From positions 1 through 64,000 of the forward strand of contig NZ_QDGZ01000006.1 of the NCBI RefSeq assembly GCF_003076135.1: DNA of 64,000 nucleotides. The letters are read 5' to 3'. A program made the position numbers and the translations under genes. The notes under the pieces were generated by a model. That model was not told the DNA's origin. It did not search any database and worked only from the letters and a program-made list of their open reading frames with translations. This stretch comes from Nocardioides gansuensis (GTDB lineage: Bacteria; Actinomycetota; Actinomycetes; Propionibacteriales; Nocardioidaceae). Shown here piece after piece: positions 26,729 through 35,916 of this stretch (position 1 is its first letter; every line of letters begins with the position of its first letter).

Positions 26729-28177
26729 ATGCCGAGCAACCGCGTGGTTACAGTCCGCACCGTCGACGACACCGTCAGGGCCGAGGCCCTGCGCGAGGGG
26801 ATCGCGGCGATCCAGGCCGAGATGAAGCTGTCGTCCGACTTCCCGGAAGCCGTCGAGAAGGCGGCCGCCGAGGCGGCGGCCAACCCGCGCCTGCCCTCGC
26901 TGGACCGGACGGACATCCCGTTCGTGACCATCGACCCGGAGACGGCGAGGGACCTCGACCAGGCACTCCACCTCGAGCGGGACGGGGACGGCTACGTCGT
27001 GCACTACGCCATCGCCGACCTGGCGGCGTTCATCACCGCCGGCGACCCGATCGACGTCGAGTCGCACCGCCGCGGGGAGACGCTCTACGGCGCCGACTCC
27101 AAGATCCCGCTGCACCCGAAGGCCATCTCGGAGGACGCCGGCTCGCTGCTGCCCGACCAGGTGCGCCCCGCCTTGCTCTGGACGATCAAGGTCGACTCGA
27201 CGGGCGAGGGCATCGAGGCCAACGTCGAGCGGGCGCTCGTGAAGTCGCGGGCCAAGCTCTCCTACGACGACGTGCAGAAGCAGATCGACGACGGCACGGC
27301 CGACGGGGTGTTCACCCTGCTGCGCGAGGTGGGCGAGCTCCGCCTCGAGCGGGAGGCGGCCCGCGGCGGCGTCTCCCTGCCGCTGCCCGAGCAGGAGATC
27401 ATCGACGAGGCCGGCAGGTGGCACCTGGAGTTCCGCAGCCTGCTCCCCGTCGAGCAGTGGAACGCACAGATCTCGCTGCTCACCGGCATGGCCGCCGCCT
27501 CCCTGATGGTCTACGCCCGCGTCGGGCTGCTCCGCACGCTCCCGCCGGCCGATCCGCACGACGTCCAGCGCCTGCACCGCACCGCCCGGGCGCTCGGCAT
27601 CGAGTGGCCCGCCGAGCTGCTCTACCCCGACTTCATCCGCACGCTCGACCCGACGAAGCCCCACCACGCCGCGATGGTGGTCGCGTGCACGCGGCTGCTC
27701 CGCGGGAGTGGGTACGTCGGGTTCAACGGCGAGCTGCCCGAGCTGGCCCAGCACTCGGCGCTGGCCTCGGAGTATGCCCACGTCACCGCGCCCCTGCGCC
27801 GCCTCGTCGACCGCTACGCGCTCGAGGTCTGCGTCGCGCTCTGCGCCGGCACCGAGGTGCCCGACTGGGTGCTCGCCAAGCTGCCCGAACTGCCCGAGAC
27901 CATGCGGGAGAGCGGCCGCCGGGCCAACCAGTACGAGAACGCGGTGCTCAACCTCGCCGAGGCCCACCTGCTCGCCGACCGGGTGGGCGAGGTCTTCACC
28001 GGGGTCGTCGTCGAGGCCGAGGAGAAGGACGAGCGGCGGGGCGCGGTGACGATCCAGGACCCCGCCATCGAGGCCCTCGTCGTCGGCTCCGCCCCTCTCC
28101 CGGTGGGCGAGGAGGTCAGGGTCACGCTCGCGAAGGCCGACCCGGCGACGCGCGAGGTGGAGTTTCGGCTCGGCTGA
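26729..28177 (+). CDS. RNase II/R-type 3'-5' exoribonuclease (RNB domain)
   Basis: 482 aa. The catalytic RNB core is intact: FVTIDPETARDLDQALHLE contains the metal-binding Asp cluster, with DSKIPLHPKAISEDAGSLLPDQVRPAL, TLDPTKPHHAAM and SALASEYAHVTAPLRRLVDRY further on. It is shorter than E. coli RNase II/R, with short or missing cold-shock domains at the N-terminus and a short C-terminal beta region (VFTGVVVEAEEKDERRGAVT), as in many actinobacterial RNB proteins. Degrades single-stranded RNA in the cytoplasm. Lies next to the RNase P RNA gene. Confidence 0.93.
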   Translation: MPSNRVVTVRTVDDTVRAEALREGIAAIQAEMKLSSDFPEAVEKAAAEAAANPRLPSLDRTDIPFVTIDPETARDLDQALHLERDGDGYVVHYAIADLAAFITAGDPIDVESHRRGETLYGADSKIPLHPKAISEDAGSLLPDQVRPALLWTIKVDSTGEGIEANVERALVKSRAKLSYDDVQKQIDDGTADGVFTLLREVGELRLEREAARGGVSLPLPEQEIIDEAGRWHLEFRSLLPVEQWNAQISLLTGMAAASLMVYARVGLLRTLPPADPHDVQRLHRTARALGIEWPAELLYPDFIRTLDPTKPHHAAMVVACTRLLRGSGYVGFNGELPELAQHSALASEYAHVTAPLRRLVDRYALEVCVALCAGTEVPDWVLAKLPELPETMRESGRRANQYENAVLNLAEAHLLADRVGEVFTGVVVEAEEKDERRGAVTIQDPAIEALVVGSAPLPVGEEVRVTLAKADPATREVEFRLG

Positions 28178-28230
28178 CCTCGCCTCCCGGCGTACCGGCT
28201 CTGTTGCCGGGGCGGCGGGGAGAATGTGGC

Positions 28231-28600
28231 GAATGGGCTGGCCTGTAGGCCGGGTTCTGTCCGCCGAAGCGTGGCGACCATCCATCTCGGGCGACCGTTG
28301 CCGGCCGCCTCGTGCGGTCTACCCGTGTGCTCGGACGGGCCGCCCTCGCACGCACACTGTCTGACCTTGCTCCGGGTGGGGTTTGCCGAGCTGCGACGGT
28401 CGCCCGCCGCACTGGTGGTCTCTTGCACCACCGTTTCACCCTTACCACTGCACGCAGTGGCGGTCTGTTCTCTGTGGCACTTTCCCGCGGGTTGCCCCGG
28501 ATGGCCGTTGGCCATCACCCTGCCCTGTGGAGCCCGGACCTTCCTCGGCGCCACCTGCCGTGAAGCAGGGAGCGACGCGGTCGCCCGGCCAGCCCATTCG
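28231..28600 (-). ncRNA. rnpB: RNase P RNA (class A)
   Basis: On the minus strand the canonical 5' core GAGGAAGGTCCGGGCTCCAC and the 3' element with ACAGAACCCGGCCTA are present. The two ends form a perfect 13-bp P1 helix (gaatgggctggcc at 28231-28243 pairs with 28586-28598). Catalytic RNA for tRNA 5' maturation. Exact mature ends are approximate. Translated frames across it are not genes. Confidence 0.95.
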
Positions 28601-28653
28601 CACACACAGTCTAGTGCAGGGAGGTGCCCTGCACCGCCCCACCGGACGGGTGC

Positions 28654-28935
28654 TCAGGACGCGTCCTCCAGGATGCGCGTGATCGGGCCGCCCGCGAGGG
28701 CGGGGGAGTTCGCCGGTGTCGCCCAGACGGTCTCCCGGAGGAAGGCGAGGAAGCGCTCGGCCTGGTCCGTCCCGGTGAACTCCAGGTCGACGAGGACGTA
28801 GGCGTCGTCGTCGACCGGACGGCGTACGTGGTAGGCGAGGACCCCGGCCTGCTGGCGGGCAGACTCGAAGCGGTCGAAGGCCGATCGCCAGGTGGGGTAG
28901 TCGCTGATCGGGTGCTCGATGCGGAGAGTGGTCAT
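28654..28935 (-). CDS. Small protein with dimeric alpha/beta-barrel look
   Basis: 93 aa, ATG start. Sequence pattern MTTLRIEHPISDYPTWRSAF ... AYHVRRPVDDDAYVLVDLEF ... AERFLAFLRETVW is that of short ferredoxin-like alpha/beta barrel proteins related to antibiotic-biosynthesis monooxygenases and cyclases. No catalytic residues can be named. Divergent from the LuxR-type regulator with a 63-bp gap, so it may be its target (inference). Confidence 0.75.
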   Translation of the reverse strand: MTTLRIEHPISDYPTWRSAFDRFESARQQAGVLAYHVRRPVDDDAYVLVDLEFTGTDQAERFLAFLRETVWATPANSPALAGGPITRILEDAS

Positions 28936-28986
28936 GCCTCACGGTCGCGCCGTTCCGGAGTCGGCACCATCCCCGGAACACGGGGG

Positions 28987-28992
28987 TAGCGT
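28987..28992 (+). promoter_or_regulatory. -10 element, leaderless (LuxR-type gene)
   Basis: TAGCGT ends 6 nt before the ATG at 28999; no ribosome site is visible. Confidence 0.5.
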
Positions 28993-28998
28993 GCGGGG

Positions 28999-30003
28999 AT
29001 GTCCCCGTCGGCATCGGAGCTCTCCGCGCGCGTGGAGGCTGCGGTCCGCGACCAGCACGACAGCCGGTCGCTGCGCGTCCGCGCGTTGGGTGTGGTGCGC
29101 TCCGTCGTGCCGTACGACGCGTTCGCGTGGCCGCTGACGGACCCGGAGACCTCGGTCGGCACGGACCCGCTGGCAGACGTCCCCAGCCTGAGCGAGCTGC
29201 CCACCCTGATCCGCCTGAAGTACCAGGCGCCGCACAGGTGGACCTCCCTGAACGGCGTGCAGACGCTCGCCGGCGCGGGGCCGTCACCGTGGCGCGAGCT
29301 CCTCGCCGGCCACGGGATCCGCGACGTTGCCTCCCTCGCGTTCACCGACCGCTTCGGGTGCTGGGCCTTCCTCGACCTGTGGCGGGAGCGGGAGTTCTCC
29401 GCGGAGGAGGTCGCGCTGCTCGCGGCCGTCCGCCCGGCGCTCACCCGGGCCCTGCGCGACTGCATGGCGCACGGCCTGCGGGTGGCGCCGGCACCCTGGG
29501 CGGAAGCGGGACCGGCTGTCCTGCTGCTCTCACCCGCGCTCGACGTCCGCGAGCAGACCGAGCAGGGCGAGCTCCTGCTGCGCCAGCTGCTCCCGACCGA
29601 GGCCGACCGGGCGCCAGTGCCCGCCGGCGCCTACAACGTGGCAGCCCAGCTCGAGGCGGTCGAGACGGGCGTCGACAGCCACCCGGCGGTGGCGCGGTCC
29701 CTGCTGCCCGACGGTCGGCTGGCGCGCTTCCGCGCGGCGCGCCTCGGTGGGCCCGAGGGCGACATCGCGGTGACCATCGAGCCGGCACCGCCCGCCGACC
29801 GGCTGGCGTTGTTCGGGGTGGCCCACGGCCTGACGCCGCGTGAGCGTCAGGTGCTCGCCTGCCTCGCCGACGGCGACGACACGCGCGGGGTGGCGGCCCG
29901 GCTGTCGATGAGCGAGCACACCGTCGGCGGCCACCTGAAGGCGATCACGGCCAAGACGGGGCTGCGCAGCCGCCGTACGCTGCTGGCGCGCGCGACGGCC
30001 TGA
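28999..30003 (+). CDS. LuxR-family transcriptional regulator
   Basis: 334 aa. The C-terminal LuxR HTH is clear: LTPRERQVLACLADGDDTRG, VAARLSMSEHTVGGHLKAIT. The N-terminal 250 residues lack a receiver or an ATPase domain and resemble GAF-like ligand domains of orphan LuxR proteins. It probably responds to a small molecule; none is identified. Divergent from the 93-aa protein at 28654. The last residues RRTLLARATA complete the HTH as usual. Confidence 0.88.
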   Translation: MSPSASELSARVEAAVRDQHDSRSLRVRALGVVRSVVPYDAFAWPLTDPETSVGTDPLADVPSLSELPTLIRLKYQAPHRWTSLNGVQTLAGAGPSPWRELLAGHGIRDVASLAFTDRFGCWAFLDLWREREFSAEEVALLAAVRPALTRALRDCMAHGLRVAPAPWAEAGPAVLLLSPALDVREQTEQGELLLRQLLPTEADRAPVPAGAYNVAAQLEAVETGVDSHPAVARSLLPDGRLARFRAARLGGPEGDIAVTIEPAPPADRLALFGVAHGLTPRERQVLACLADGDDTRGVAARLSMSEHTVGGHLKAITAKTGLRSRRTLLARATA

Positions 30004-30011
30004 CGGCCACG

Positions 30012-30860
30012 TCAGGGGTTGGTCAGCACCTCGGCGCCGTCCCTGGTGACGAGCAGCGTGTGCTCGAACTGGGCGCTGCGCCGGCCGTCCTTCGTGACGA
30101 CGGTCCAGCCGTCGTTCCACATCTCCCACTCGTGGGTGCCGAGGTTGAGCATCGGCTCGATGGTGAAGGTCATGCCGACCTCGATCAGGTCGGCGAAGTG
30201 GGGCGAGTCGTAGTGGGGGACCACCAGCCCGGAGTGGAAGTGCGTGCCGATCCCGTGGCCGGTGAAGTCGCGCACCACGCCGTAGCCGAACCGGTTGGCG
30301 TAGGCCTCGATGACCCGGCCGACCACGTTGATCGTGCGGCCCGGCTTGACCGCCTTGATGCCGCGCTCGAGCGCCTCGCGGGTGCGCTCGACCAGCAGCC
30401 GGGTCTCCTCGTCGACGTCGCCGGCGAGGAAGGTGGCATTGGTGTCGCCGTGCACTCCGTCGAGGTACGCCGTGATGTCGATGTTGACGATGTCGCCGTC
30501 CTCGACGACACGACTGTCGGGGATGCCGTGGCAGATGACCTCGTTGACGCTGGCACACAGCGACTTCGGGAAGCCCTTGTAGCCGAGCGTCGACGGGTAG
30601 GCGCCGTGGTCGCACAGGAACTCGTGGCCGATCCGGTCGAGCTCGTCGGTGGTGACGCCCGGGACGACGTGCGACCCGACGAGCTCGCGCGCCTGCGCGG
30701 CCAGCCGGCCGGCGATGCGCATCTTCTCGATCGTCTCGTCGTCCTTGACCTCGCGGCCCTCGAACTTCGCGGGCGCGGGCTTGTCGACGTACTCCGGCCG
30801 CTCGATGTGGGCGGGCACGGGACGACGCGGCGAGATCACACCAGGGGCTACGGCTGTCAC
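30012..30860 (-). CDS. map: Type I methionine aminopeptidase
   Basis: 282 aa from the GTG at 30860, which gives [20 protein letters not shown], the usual actinobacterial start; TACACT lies 8 nt upstream. An ATG at 30887 would add 9 residues. Removes initiator Met from nascent proteins with two metals. Ligands Asp128, Asp139, His202, Glu235 and Glu266 and the substrate His111 are all present ([40 protein letters not shown]). The 40-residue N-terminal extension is typical of the MtMetAP1c type, which binds the ribosome. Confidence 0.95.
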   Translation of the reverse strand: MTAVAPGVISPRRPVPAHIERPEYVDKPAPAKFEGREVKDDETIEKMRIAGRLAAQARELVGSHVVPGVTTDELDRIGHEFLCDHGAYPSTLGYKGFPKSLCASVNEVICHGIPDSRVVEDGDIVNIDITAYLDGVHGDTNATFLAGDVDEETRLLVERTREALERGIKAVKPGRTINVVGRVIEAYANRFGYGVVRDFTGHGIGTHFHSGLVVPHYDSPHFADLIEVGMTFTIEPMLNLGTHEWEMWNDGWTVVTKDGRRSAQFEHTLLVTRDGAEVLTNP

Positions 30861-30872
30861 GACGGTCGAGTG

Positions 30873-30878
30873 TAGTTT
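30873..30878 (+). promoter_or_regulatory. -10 element, leaderless (70-aa protein)
   Basis: TAGTTT ends 7 nt before the ATG at 30886. The minus-strand TACACT for map overlaps the same stretch, so the region is a compact divergent promoter. Confidence 0.45.
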
Positions 30879-30885
30879 CAGTGGC

Positions 30886-31098
30886 ATGAGGGACTCGGAG
30901 CCGGAGTACTGGTACTGCCTCGTGCACAACACCGTCGAGGGCCGGGAGGGCTGCCGCAACGCGGACCGCCTCGGTCCCTACTCCTCCGCCGAGGAGGCCT
31001 CTCGCGCTCTGGAGAAGGTGCAGGAGCGCAACGAGGCCTGGGAGAACGATCCCGTCTGGAACGACGACGTCGAGCCGCCGGCCGACGGGGCCCAGTGA
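30886..31098 (+). CDS. Conserved 70-aa actinobacterial protein
   Basis: 70 aa: [45 protein letters not shown]. The pattern of two Cys, the GPY block and the helical half resembles SPOR-like or small conserved proteins annotated in many actinobacteria near map. The function is unknown; the Cys pair could bind metal. Its last bases overlap the DUF2530 start (GTGA), so the two are coupled. Divergent from map. Confidence 0.8.
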   Translation: MRDSEPEYWYCLVHNTVEGREGCRNADRLGPYSSAEEASRALEKVQERNEAWENDPVWNDDVEPPADGAQ

Positions 31099-31376
31099 CC
31101 GCAGCGCCCACGCCTCGTCCGGAGGCCTCGCCGTGGGCCTTCGCCGGGATGGTCGGCATGGCGGGGGCCTTCTTCCTGCTCGCCGCGACGCCCACGATCC
31201 TCGACGCCCCGTGGTGGGTCACCGCGCTGCTGTTGGCCGCCTGGGCGGTGGCGCTCTACTTCGCCTGCTCGTGGTTCGTACGCCGCCCGCGTGCGGTCGT
31301 CGTGCTGCCGCTCGTGCTCGCGGTGTGCTGGTTCGCCGTCGTGCTGCTCGGGGCGCGCTTCCTCGACTGGGCCTGA
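31095..31376 (+). CDS. DUF2530 membrane protein
   Basis: 93 aa, GTG start overlapping the previous stop by 4 nt. Three hydrophobic segments: AFAGMVGMAGAFFLLAA, WVTALLLAAWAVALYFAC and AVVVLPLVLAVCWFAVVLL. Matches the short actinobacterial DUF2530 family of unknown function. Integral membrane protein. Convergent with the sugar-dehydrogenase gene 8 bp away. Confidence 0.85.
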   Translation: MTAAPTPRPEASPWAFAGMVGMAGAFFLLAATPTILDAPWWVTALLLAAWAVALYFACSWFVRRPRAVVVLPLVLAVCWFAVVLLGARFLDWA

Positions 31377-31383
31377 GTCCGCC

Positions 31384-32505
31384 TCAGCGCGGGGAGACCC
31401 GGAGCACCCGGTCGCGCGCGCCGTTGCTCGTGGTGACGAGCAGGTCGCCCGAGGCGGTGCTGGTCACCGAGCGCAGCCGGCCGAACTGCCGCATCGCCCG
31501 TGGCGCGCGGGTCCACTGGAGCCGGCCACGGTCGTCGAACTTCATGAACACCAACCGCGAGGCCTTGAGGGCGGCGACGGCCAGGGTGCCCTGCAGCCGC
31601 CCCCACTCGCGGCCGCGGACCCACGCCGCCCCCGACGTGGCGAGGGTCGGGCGGCCCGAGCTCCACCGGGCCTCGACCTGCCGCCCGGGCAGCCGGTGGT
31701 CGGTCATCGGGACGCGTTCGTCATAGCCCGGCCCGGGGTCCCACCCGTAGTCGCCGCCGGACTGGAGCAGGTTGACCTCGTCATCGCGGGACGAGCCGTG
31801 CTCGACCGACCACAGCGTGCCGTCGGCGCGCTGGGCCAGGCCCTGGACGTTGCGGTGTCCGTAGGTCAGCACGTAGCGGCGCCGCCGCTCGTCGCCCGCC
31901 CAGGGGTTGGTGGGCCAGGGGTCGCCGGTCGCGGGGTCGAGCCGGAGCACCTTGCCGCCGAGGCGGTCGAGGTCACGCGACACCCCACTCCTCGCCGAGT
32001 CACCGGTGCCCACGAGCAGCGAACCCTCGCTGTCGACGAGCAGCCGGCAGCCGCCGTGCCGTCCGCTGGTCGAGGGCAGGCCCTTCACCAGCACGCGCCG
32101 GTCCGCGAGCCGGTGCCCCTCGAGGCGCCAGGACACGACTCGCACGTCGTGCCCGTCCGCGCGCCTGCCGCCGTGGCACAGGTGGATCCGCCGGTTCTGG
32201 GCGAAGCCCGCGTCGACGGCGAGCGACATCAGCCCGGTCTCGCCCGACACCCAGACGTCGTCGCGGGGGAAGGAGACGGTGTGCCGCCGGCCGTGCACGA
32301 CGAGGCTGAGCCGCGCCCGGTCCCGCTCCGTGACGAGCAGCCGGCCACGGTCGAGCTGCTGGACGTCCCACGGGACCTCCAGCCCGCCGACGACCTGCTG
32401 CACCCGGAGTCGCGGCAGCCGGGACTCCTCCGCCGACGCCGGGACTGACGTCATCAGCGGGAGGGCGAGGACGAGAGTGAGGAGCGTCGTACGGCAGCAG
32501 CGCAT
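31384..32505 (-). CDS. Secreted PQQ-dependent sugar dehydrogenase-like protein
   Basis: 373 aa with a signal peptide (residues 1 to about 25, ending ASA). Six-bladed beta-propeller of the glucose/sorbosone dehydrogenase family: GLEVPWDVQQLDRGRLLVTER, SGETGLMSLAVD, LGGKVLRLDP, YGHRNVQGLA and WSVEHGSSRDDEVN. Oxidises an aldose-type sugar with PQQ outside the membrane in characterised relatives; no PQQ synthesis genes are in the window. ACGG-type hexamer TACGGT (32512-32517, minus strand) 6 nt before the ATG indicates a leaderless start. Confidence 0.9.
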   Translation of the reverse strand: MRCCRTTLLTLVLALPLMTSVPASAEESRLPRLRVQQVVGGLEVPWDVQQLDRGRLLVTERDRARLSLVVHGRRHTVSFPRDDVWVSGETGLMSLAVDAGFAQNRRIHLCHGGRRADGHDVRVVSWRLEGHRLADRRVLVKGLPSTSGRHGGCRLLVDSEGSLLVGTGDSARSGVSRDLDRLGGKVLRLDPATGDPWPTNPWAGDERRRRYVLTYGHRNVQGLAQRADGTLWSVEHGSSRDDEVNLLQSGGDYGWDPGPGYDERVPMTDHRLPGRQVEARWSSGRPTLATSGAAWVRGREWGRLQGTLAVAALKASRLVFMKFDDRGRLQWTRAPRAMRQFGRLRSVTSTASGDLLVTTSNGARDRVLRVSPR

Positions 32506-32511
32506 GGCCCG

Positions 32512-32517
32512 ACCGTA
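32512..32517 (-). promoter_or_regulatory. -10 element, leaderless (sugar dehydrogenase)
   Basis: TACGGT on the minus strand ends 6 nt before the ATG at 32505; no ribosome site is visible. Confidence 0.5.
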
Positions 32518-32542
32518 GTGGGGCGGCTGCCGCCCGTGAAGG

Positions 32543-33391
32543 TCAGAAGGTGTGCTCGGGTCCGGGGAAGGTGCCGGCCCGGACGTCGTCGGCGTACGCC
32601 CTGGCTGCCTCGAGCAGGACGCCGTGGACGTCGGCGTACTGCTTGACGAACTTCGCCATCCGGCCGGTGCGGAGGCCGAAGGCGTCCTGCCAGACGAGGA
32701 CCTGGCCGTCGCAGCCGTTGCCGGCGCCGATGCCGATGGTCGGGATCTCCAGCTCCTTGGTGACCCGGGTGGCGACGTCGCCGGGCACCATCTCCATGAC
32801 GACCGCGAAGGCGCCGGCGTCCTGGACGGCGCGTGCGTCGGCCAGCAACCGGTCGGCGGCCTCGCCGCGGCCCTGGACGCGGTAGCCGCCCAGCGCGTGC
32901 TCGGACTGCGGCGTGAAGCCGATGTGTGCCATGACCGGGACGCCGCCGCGGGCGCACTTCTCGATCACGGGGGCCATCTCGGCCCCGCCCTCGAGCTTGA
33001 TGGCGTGGGCGCCGGCCTCCTTCATGAAGCGCACGGCCGTGAGGTAGCCCTGCTCCGGCGAGGCCTGGTAGCTGCCGAAGGGCAGGTCGCCGACCACCAT
33101 GGCGCGCTTCGCCGATCGGGCGACCGCACGGGTGAGGGGGAGCAGCTCGTCGACGGTGACGGGCAGCGACGTCTCGTTGCCGTAGACGTTGTTGGAGGCG
33201 CTGTCGCCGACGAGCAGCACCTCGATGCCGGCCTCGTCGAAGGTGGCGGCGGTGTACATGTCGTAGGCCGTCAGCATCGTGAACTTCTCGCCCCGCTCCT
33301 TCATCTCCCGGAGGTGATGGGTGCGGATCCGCTTGACGGGCGCCGCGGGCGCCGGTGCTCCGGTGCCGTAGGGCGCGGTCTCTTCGGCCAT
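32543..33391 (-). CDS. panB: 3-methyl-2-oxobutanoate hydroxymethyltransferase
   Basis: 282 aa, ATG with gaggag 7 nt upstream. First committed step of pantothenate synthesis: adds a hydroxymethyl group from methylene-THF to ketoisovalerate. Conserved blocks: [17 protein letters not shown] with the Mg-binding [29 protein letters not shown], the catalytic Glu in MEMVP, and [19 protein letters not shown]. Residues 1-18 are a poorly conserved extension. No panC or panD nearby. Confidence 0.96.
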   Translation of the reverse strand: MAEETAPYGTGAPAPAAPVKRIRTHHLREMKERGEKFTMLTAYDMYTAATFDEAGIEVLLVGDSASNNVYGNETSLPVTVDELLPLTRAVARSAKRAMVVGDLPFGSYQASPEQGYLTAVRFMKEAGAHAIKLEGGAEMAPVIEKCARGGVPVMAHIGFTPQSEHALGGYRVQGRGEAADRLLADARAVQDAGAFAVVMEMVPGDVATRVTKELEIPTIGIGAGNGCDGQVLVWQDAFGLRTGRMAKFVKQYADVHGVLLEAARAYADDVRAGTFPGPEHTF

Positions 33392-33529
33392 GGTGTGACT
33401 CCTCGTGATCTCGAGGCTCCCTGGTGGAGTCCCCGGACGCTGGGTTCAACGCAGAACCACGATCAGGCTAGTCCCGGGGGAGGCATACGGCGCTGTGGCG
33501 GCGCTCACGTGCGGGTGCGCCCGGGGGCG

Positions 33530-34054
33530 TCAGCGGAGGAAGCCCAGATAGTCCGTGGGTGGGGCCTGCTCGGCGTACTCGTCGTCGCCGCCCGCTGCAT
33601 CGAGGGTGTTGAACTCCAGAGTGGCCGTGGAGATGGCGGCGCCTTCGTCCCATGACACCGACACGCGCACGTTGCCCTGGGTGGCCGTGATGTCGGACGT
33701 GGTGCCGGGACGTTCGACCGGCATGCCGTGGTCGGTGAGGACCTGCTCGACCTTGTCAAGGCGTGGCTCTCCCTTGACCTCCCACGTGGACCCGGCCTGG
33801 TAGTCCCACACGCCGAAGCCGCCCCGCTCGATGAAGCGGGCCTCGAGCTCCTCGGGCCGGCTGCCGATGGCCTCGACGAGGTCGGGCAGCAGTTCTCTGG
33901 CCAGGGAGTCCATCTCCGCCTTGAACTCCTTCGCCTCGCCGCCGGCGGACTCCCCTCCACCCGACTCGTCGTCGCCGGAGGCATCCAGCGAGCAGGAGGT
34001 CAGCGCTGCGAGAACAGCCAGCGCCAGGGCGACTCCGAGAAGGGTGCGGGCCAT
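33530..34054 (-). CDS. Lipoprotein of the WXG/DUF1023 cassette
   Basis: 174 aa from the ATG at 34054; a longer frame starts with a GTG at 34087 inside the hydrolase gene, but the hexamer TAGCAT 7 nt before 34054 and the compact signal peptide favour the shorter form. Lipobox LTSC with Cys at about residue 20, then a Ser/Gly/Asp/Glu linker and a 120-residue globular domain (WDYQAGSTWEVKGEPRLDKVEQVLTDHG). No family recognised. Last gene after the WXG-like protein and hydrolase; by position a candidate immunity or accessory lipoprotein, which is inference. Confidence 0.75.
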   Translation of the reverse strand: MARTLLGVALALAVLAALTSCSLDASGDDESGGGESAGGEAKEFKAEMDSLARELLPDLVEAIGSRPEELEARFIERGGFGVWDYQAGSTWEVKGEPRLDKVEQVLTDHGMPVERPGTTSDITATQGNVRVSVSWDEGAAISTATLEFNTLDAAGGDDEYAEQAPPTDYLGFLR

Positions 34055-34061
34055 GGGCAGC

Positions 34062-34067
34062 ATGCTA
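34062..34067 (-). promoter_or_regulatory. -10 element, leaderless (lipoprotein)
   Basis: TAGCAT on the minus strand ends 7 nt before the ATG at 34054. It lies just behind the hydrolase stop codon, so the lipoprotein could also be made on its own. Confidence 0.4.
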
Positions 34068-34077
34068 GACACCCGGT

Positions 34078-35916
34078 TCACCGCCACAGGCCGCTGAAGT
34101 CGTCGTAGCGGTCGCCGACCCAGTCGGTCCCCTTGTCCCAGGAGTCCTTGATCTCCTCCTTGGTCGTCTCGATCTCCTTCTCGACCTGGTAGGTGACCTC
34201 GTCCTTGACCCAGTCGAACGCGTAGTCGTTGGCGTCCTTCTCGCGGCCTTCCACGACCTGAGGCTCGTCGCCCTGGACGATCTCGGTCAGATTGGCGAGG
34301 GAGGTGCTGTCGGGGTTGAAGTAGGACGTGTGGTTCTCGATGCCCTGGCCGATGTCGTCGGCGTGGAACTCCGGACCCGGATCCACGGGGAAGACCTTGG
34401 CGCCGAAGTCCTTCTGGGCAGGGTCCTCACCCATCCCGACGTCACCCTCCCTGCCCAGCCAGGTGACGAAGTCGTTGTCAGCAGAGCCGACGTAGACCTT
34501 GCCCTCGGGCATGCCGAGGTCGGAGACGTCGTGGACTCCGCCACTCGCGCCGGGGCTGCCGATCAGGGTGAGGGAGTCGGCATGGAGCCCGTGGTCGTGG
34601 GCCGCGTTGGCGGCCGTGGTCGATCCGTAGCTGTGGCCGATCACCGAGAGGTGCGACCTCTCGCCCTCGTCCGTGGCCCGCAGGCCGTCGACGAACTGGC
34701 TGAGCAGGAGTCCGCCCGCCTCTGCCTTGTCCTCCGTGATGACGCTGCCCATGTCCCAGATCTCCTCGGGCGTGTCCCAGGCGTCCGCGGGATTGACGCT
34801 GGGCGCGTCGTAGCCCATCCAGGCGATGGTGGCCATCGAATCGCCCTTCTGGTTGGCCTCGTCGAAGAGTCGATAGGCGTCCTCGGCGTTCCCGACGATG
34901 GTGCTGCCGTCGTTGGTGATGCCGGGCACGATGACTGCAGTGTTGTCGGCGGTGTCGGGGTCGCCGTAGCTGACGGCTACGGCGCCGTCGCCGTCGAAAG
35001 CGGCGGGCTGGTAGACGAGCAGGTTGACGTCGACCGGCTCTCCTGTGTTGCGGTCCTTGTCGCTCCCGGGTAGGGCGAGCGCGTCCTCGGCGGCCTCGGC
35101 CCTCTTGAGCAGCTCCTTCTCCTCGGTGGACAGCTCGTCCTCGGGCACGTTCCGCAGCCGGTCGAGGTCGCGTGCGAGCGACGTGCGGTTGGACTCGTCC
35201 CGGTCGCCGGTGGGGATGCCGTTGGTGTTGCCGACCAGGTCCGGGTCGGAGATCTTGAGCGCCTCCCTCTCCGCGGGGGAGAGGTCCTTCCACCAGTCGT
35301 TGACGGCGTCGGCGTCGTCGCCGAGGCCGGCGAGCTCGTCCTTGAGCGCCGCGGTGTCGACGCGACCCTTCCCGGTCGCGGCCTTCGCGCCCTCGCCGAC
35401 GGTGTCCACGGACGTGAGCGCGGCGATCACCCGGTCCTCGGCCCGCTCCACACGCTTCCAGAACGTGTCGATCCGCTCGACGAGGTGGTCCACCCGCTCC
35501 TTGAGGCGGTCGGCGCGGGCCTGGAGCGGCTCGGTCTGCGAGGCGTCGGCCCCTTCGATGTCGGCAATGAGGTCGTCGATGGCCTTGTTGAGGTCGACCC
35601 GGTCGGTGACGAGCTGGTCGCGATCCTCGTGGAGCTGCACGACCTGGTCGGCGTAGACGTCGCAGGCGGTGGTCGCCTTCTCCAGGGCCGCAGTCATCGC
35701 GTCGCAGTCCCTGGCGAAGATCGTCATCGCGTGGTCGGCCGCATCGGCGGCGTTGCCCGACCAGTTCGCGGGCACGCCATGGGCTCGCGTCCACGACGTC
35801 ACGTCGCTGACCGCGGTGGCACATCCCCGAAGGGCCGAGGCGAACGAGGATGCGGTCTTGCTCGCCTGGAGCGGGTCGATGGGCCCGACCCTGGCGGGCA
35901 CGTGGATGGTCGTCAT
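34078..35916 (-). CDS. WXG-fused DUF1023 alpha/beta hydrolase
   Basis: 612 aa from the ATG at 35916, which overlaps the stop of the upstream gene by one base. Residues 15-110 form a helical WXG100-like domain with W52-S-G54 and a long coiled coil to about residue 180. Residues 205-250 carry the DUF1023 signature (NTNGIPTGDRDESNR); residues 295-540 are an alpha/beta hydrolase with Ser430 in IGHSYGSTTAANAA, acid Asp481/483 and His530 as the probable triad. The last 60 residues are charged helix. WXG-type leaders mark substrates of ESX/type VII secretion, so it may be an exported lipase or toxin; no ESX machinery is in the window. Confidence 0.85.
   Translation of the reverse strand: MTTIHVPARVGPIDPLQASKTASSFASALRGCATAVSDVTSWTRAHGVPANWSGNAADAADHAMTIFARDCDAMTAALEKATTACDVYADQVVQLHEDRDQLVTDRVDLNKAIDDLIADIEGADASQTEPLQARADRLKERVDHLVERIDTFWKRVERAEDRVIAALTSVDTVGEGAKAATGKGRVDTAALKDELAGLGDDADAVNDWWKDLSPAEREALKISDPDLVGNTNGIPTGDRDESNRTSLARDLDRLRNVPEDELSTEEKELLKRAEAAEDALALPGSDKDRNTGEPVDVNLLVYQPAAFDGDGAVAVSYGDPDTADNTAVIVPGITNDGSTIVGNAEDAYRLFDEANQKGDSMATIAWMGYDAPSVNPADAWDTPEEIWDMGSVITEDKAEAGGLLLSQFVDGLRATDEGERSHLSVIGHSYGSTTAANAAHDHGLHADSLTLIGSPGASGGVHDVSDLGMPEGKVYVGSADNDFVTWLGREGDVGMGEDPAQKDFGAKVFPVDPGPEFHADDIGQGIENHTSYFNPDSTSLANLTEIVQGDEPQVVEGREKDANDYAFDWVKDEVTYQVEKEIETTKEEIKDSWDKGTDWVGDRYDDFSGLWR

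Noticed and set aside
28231..28600. Short open frames across the RNase P RNA gene
   Set aside because: The sequence is a structured RNA with conserved rnpB core and P1 pairing.
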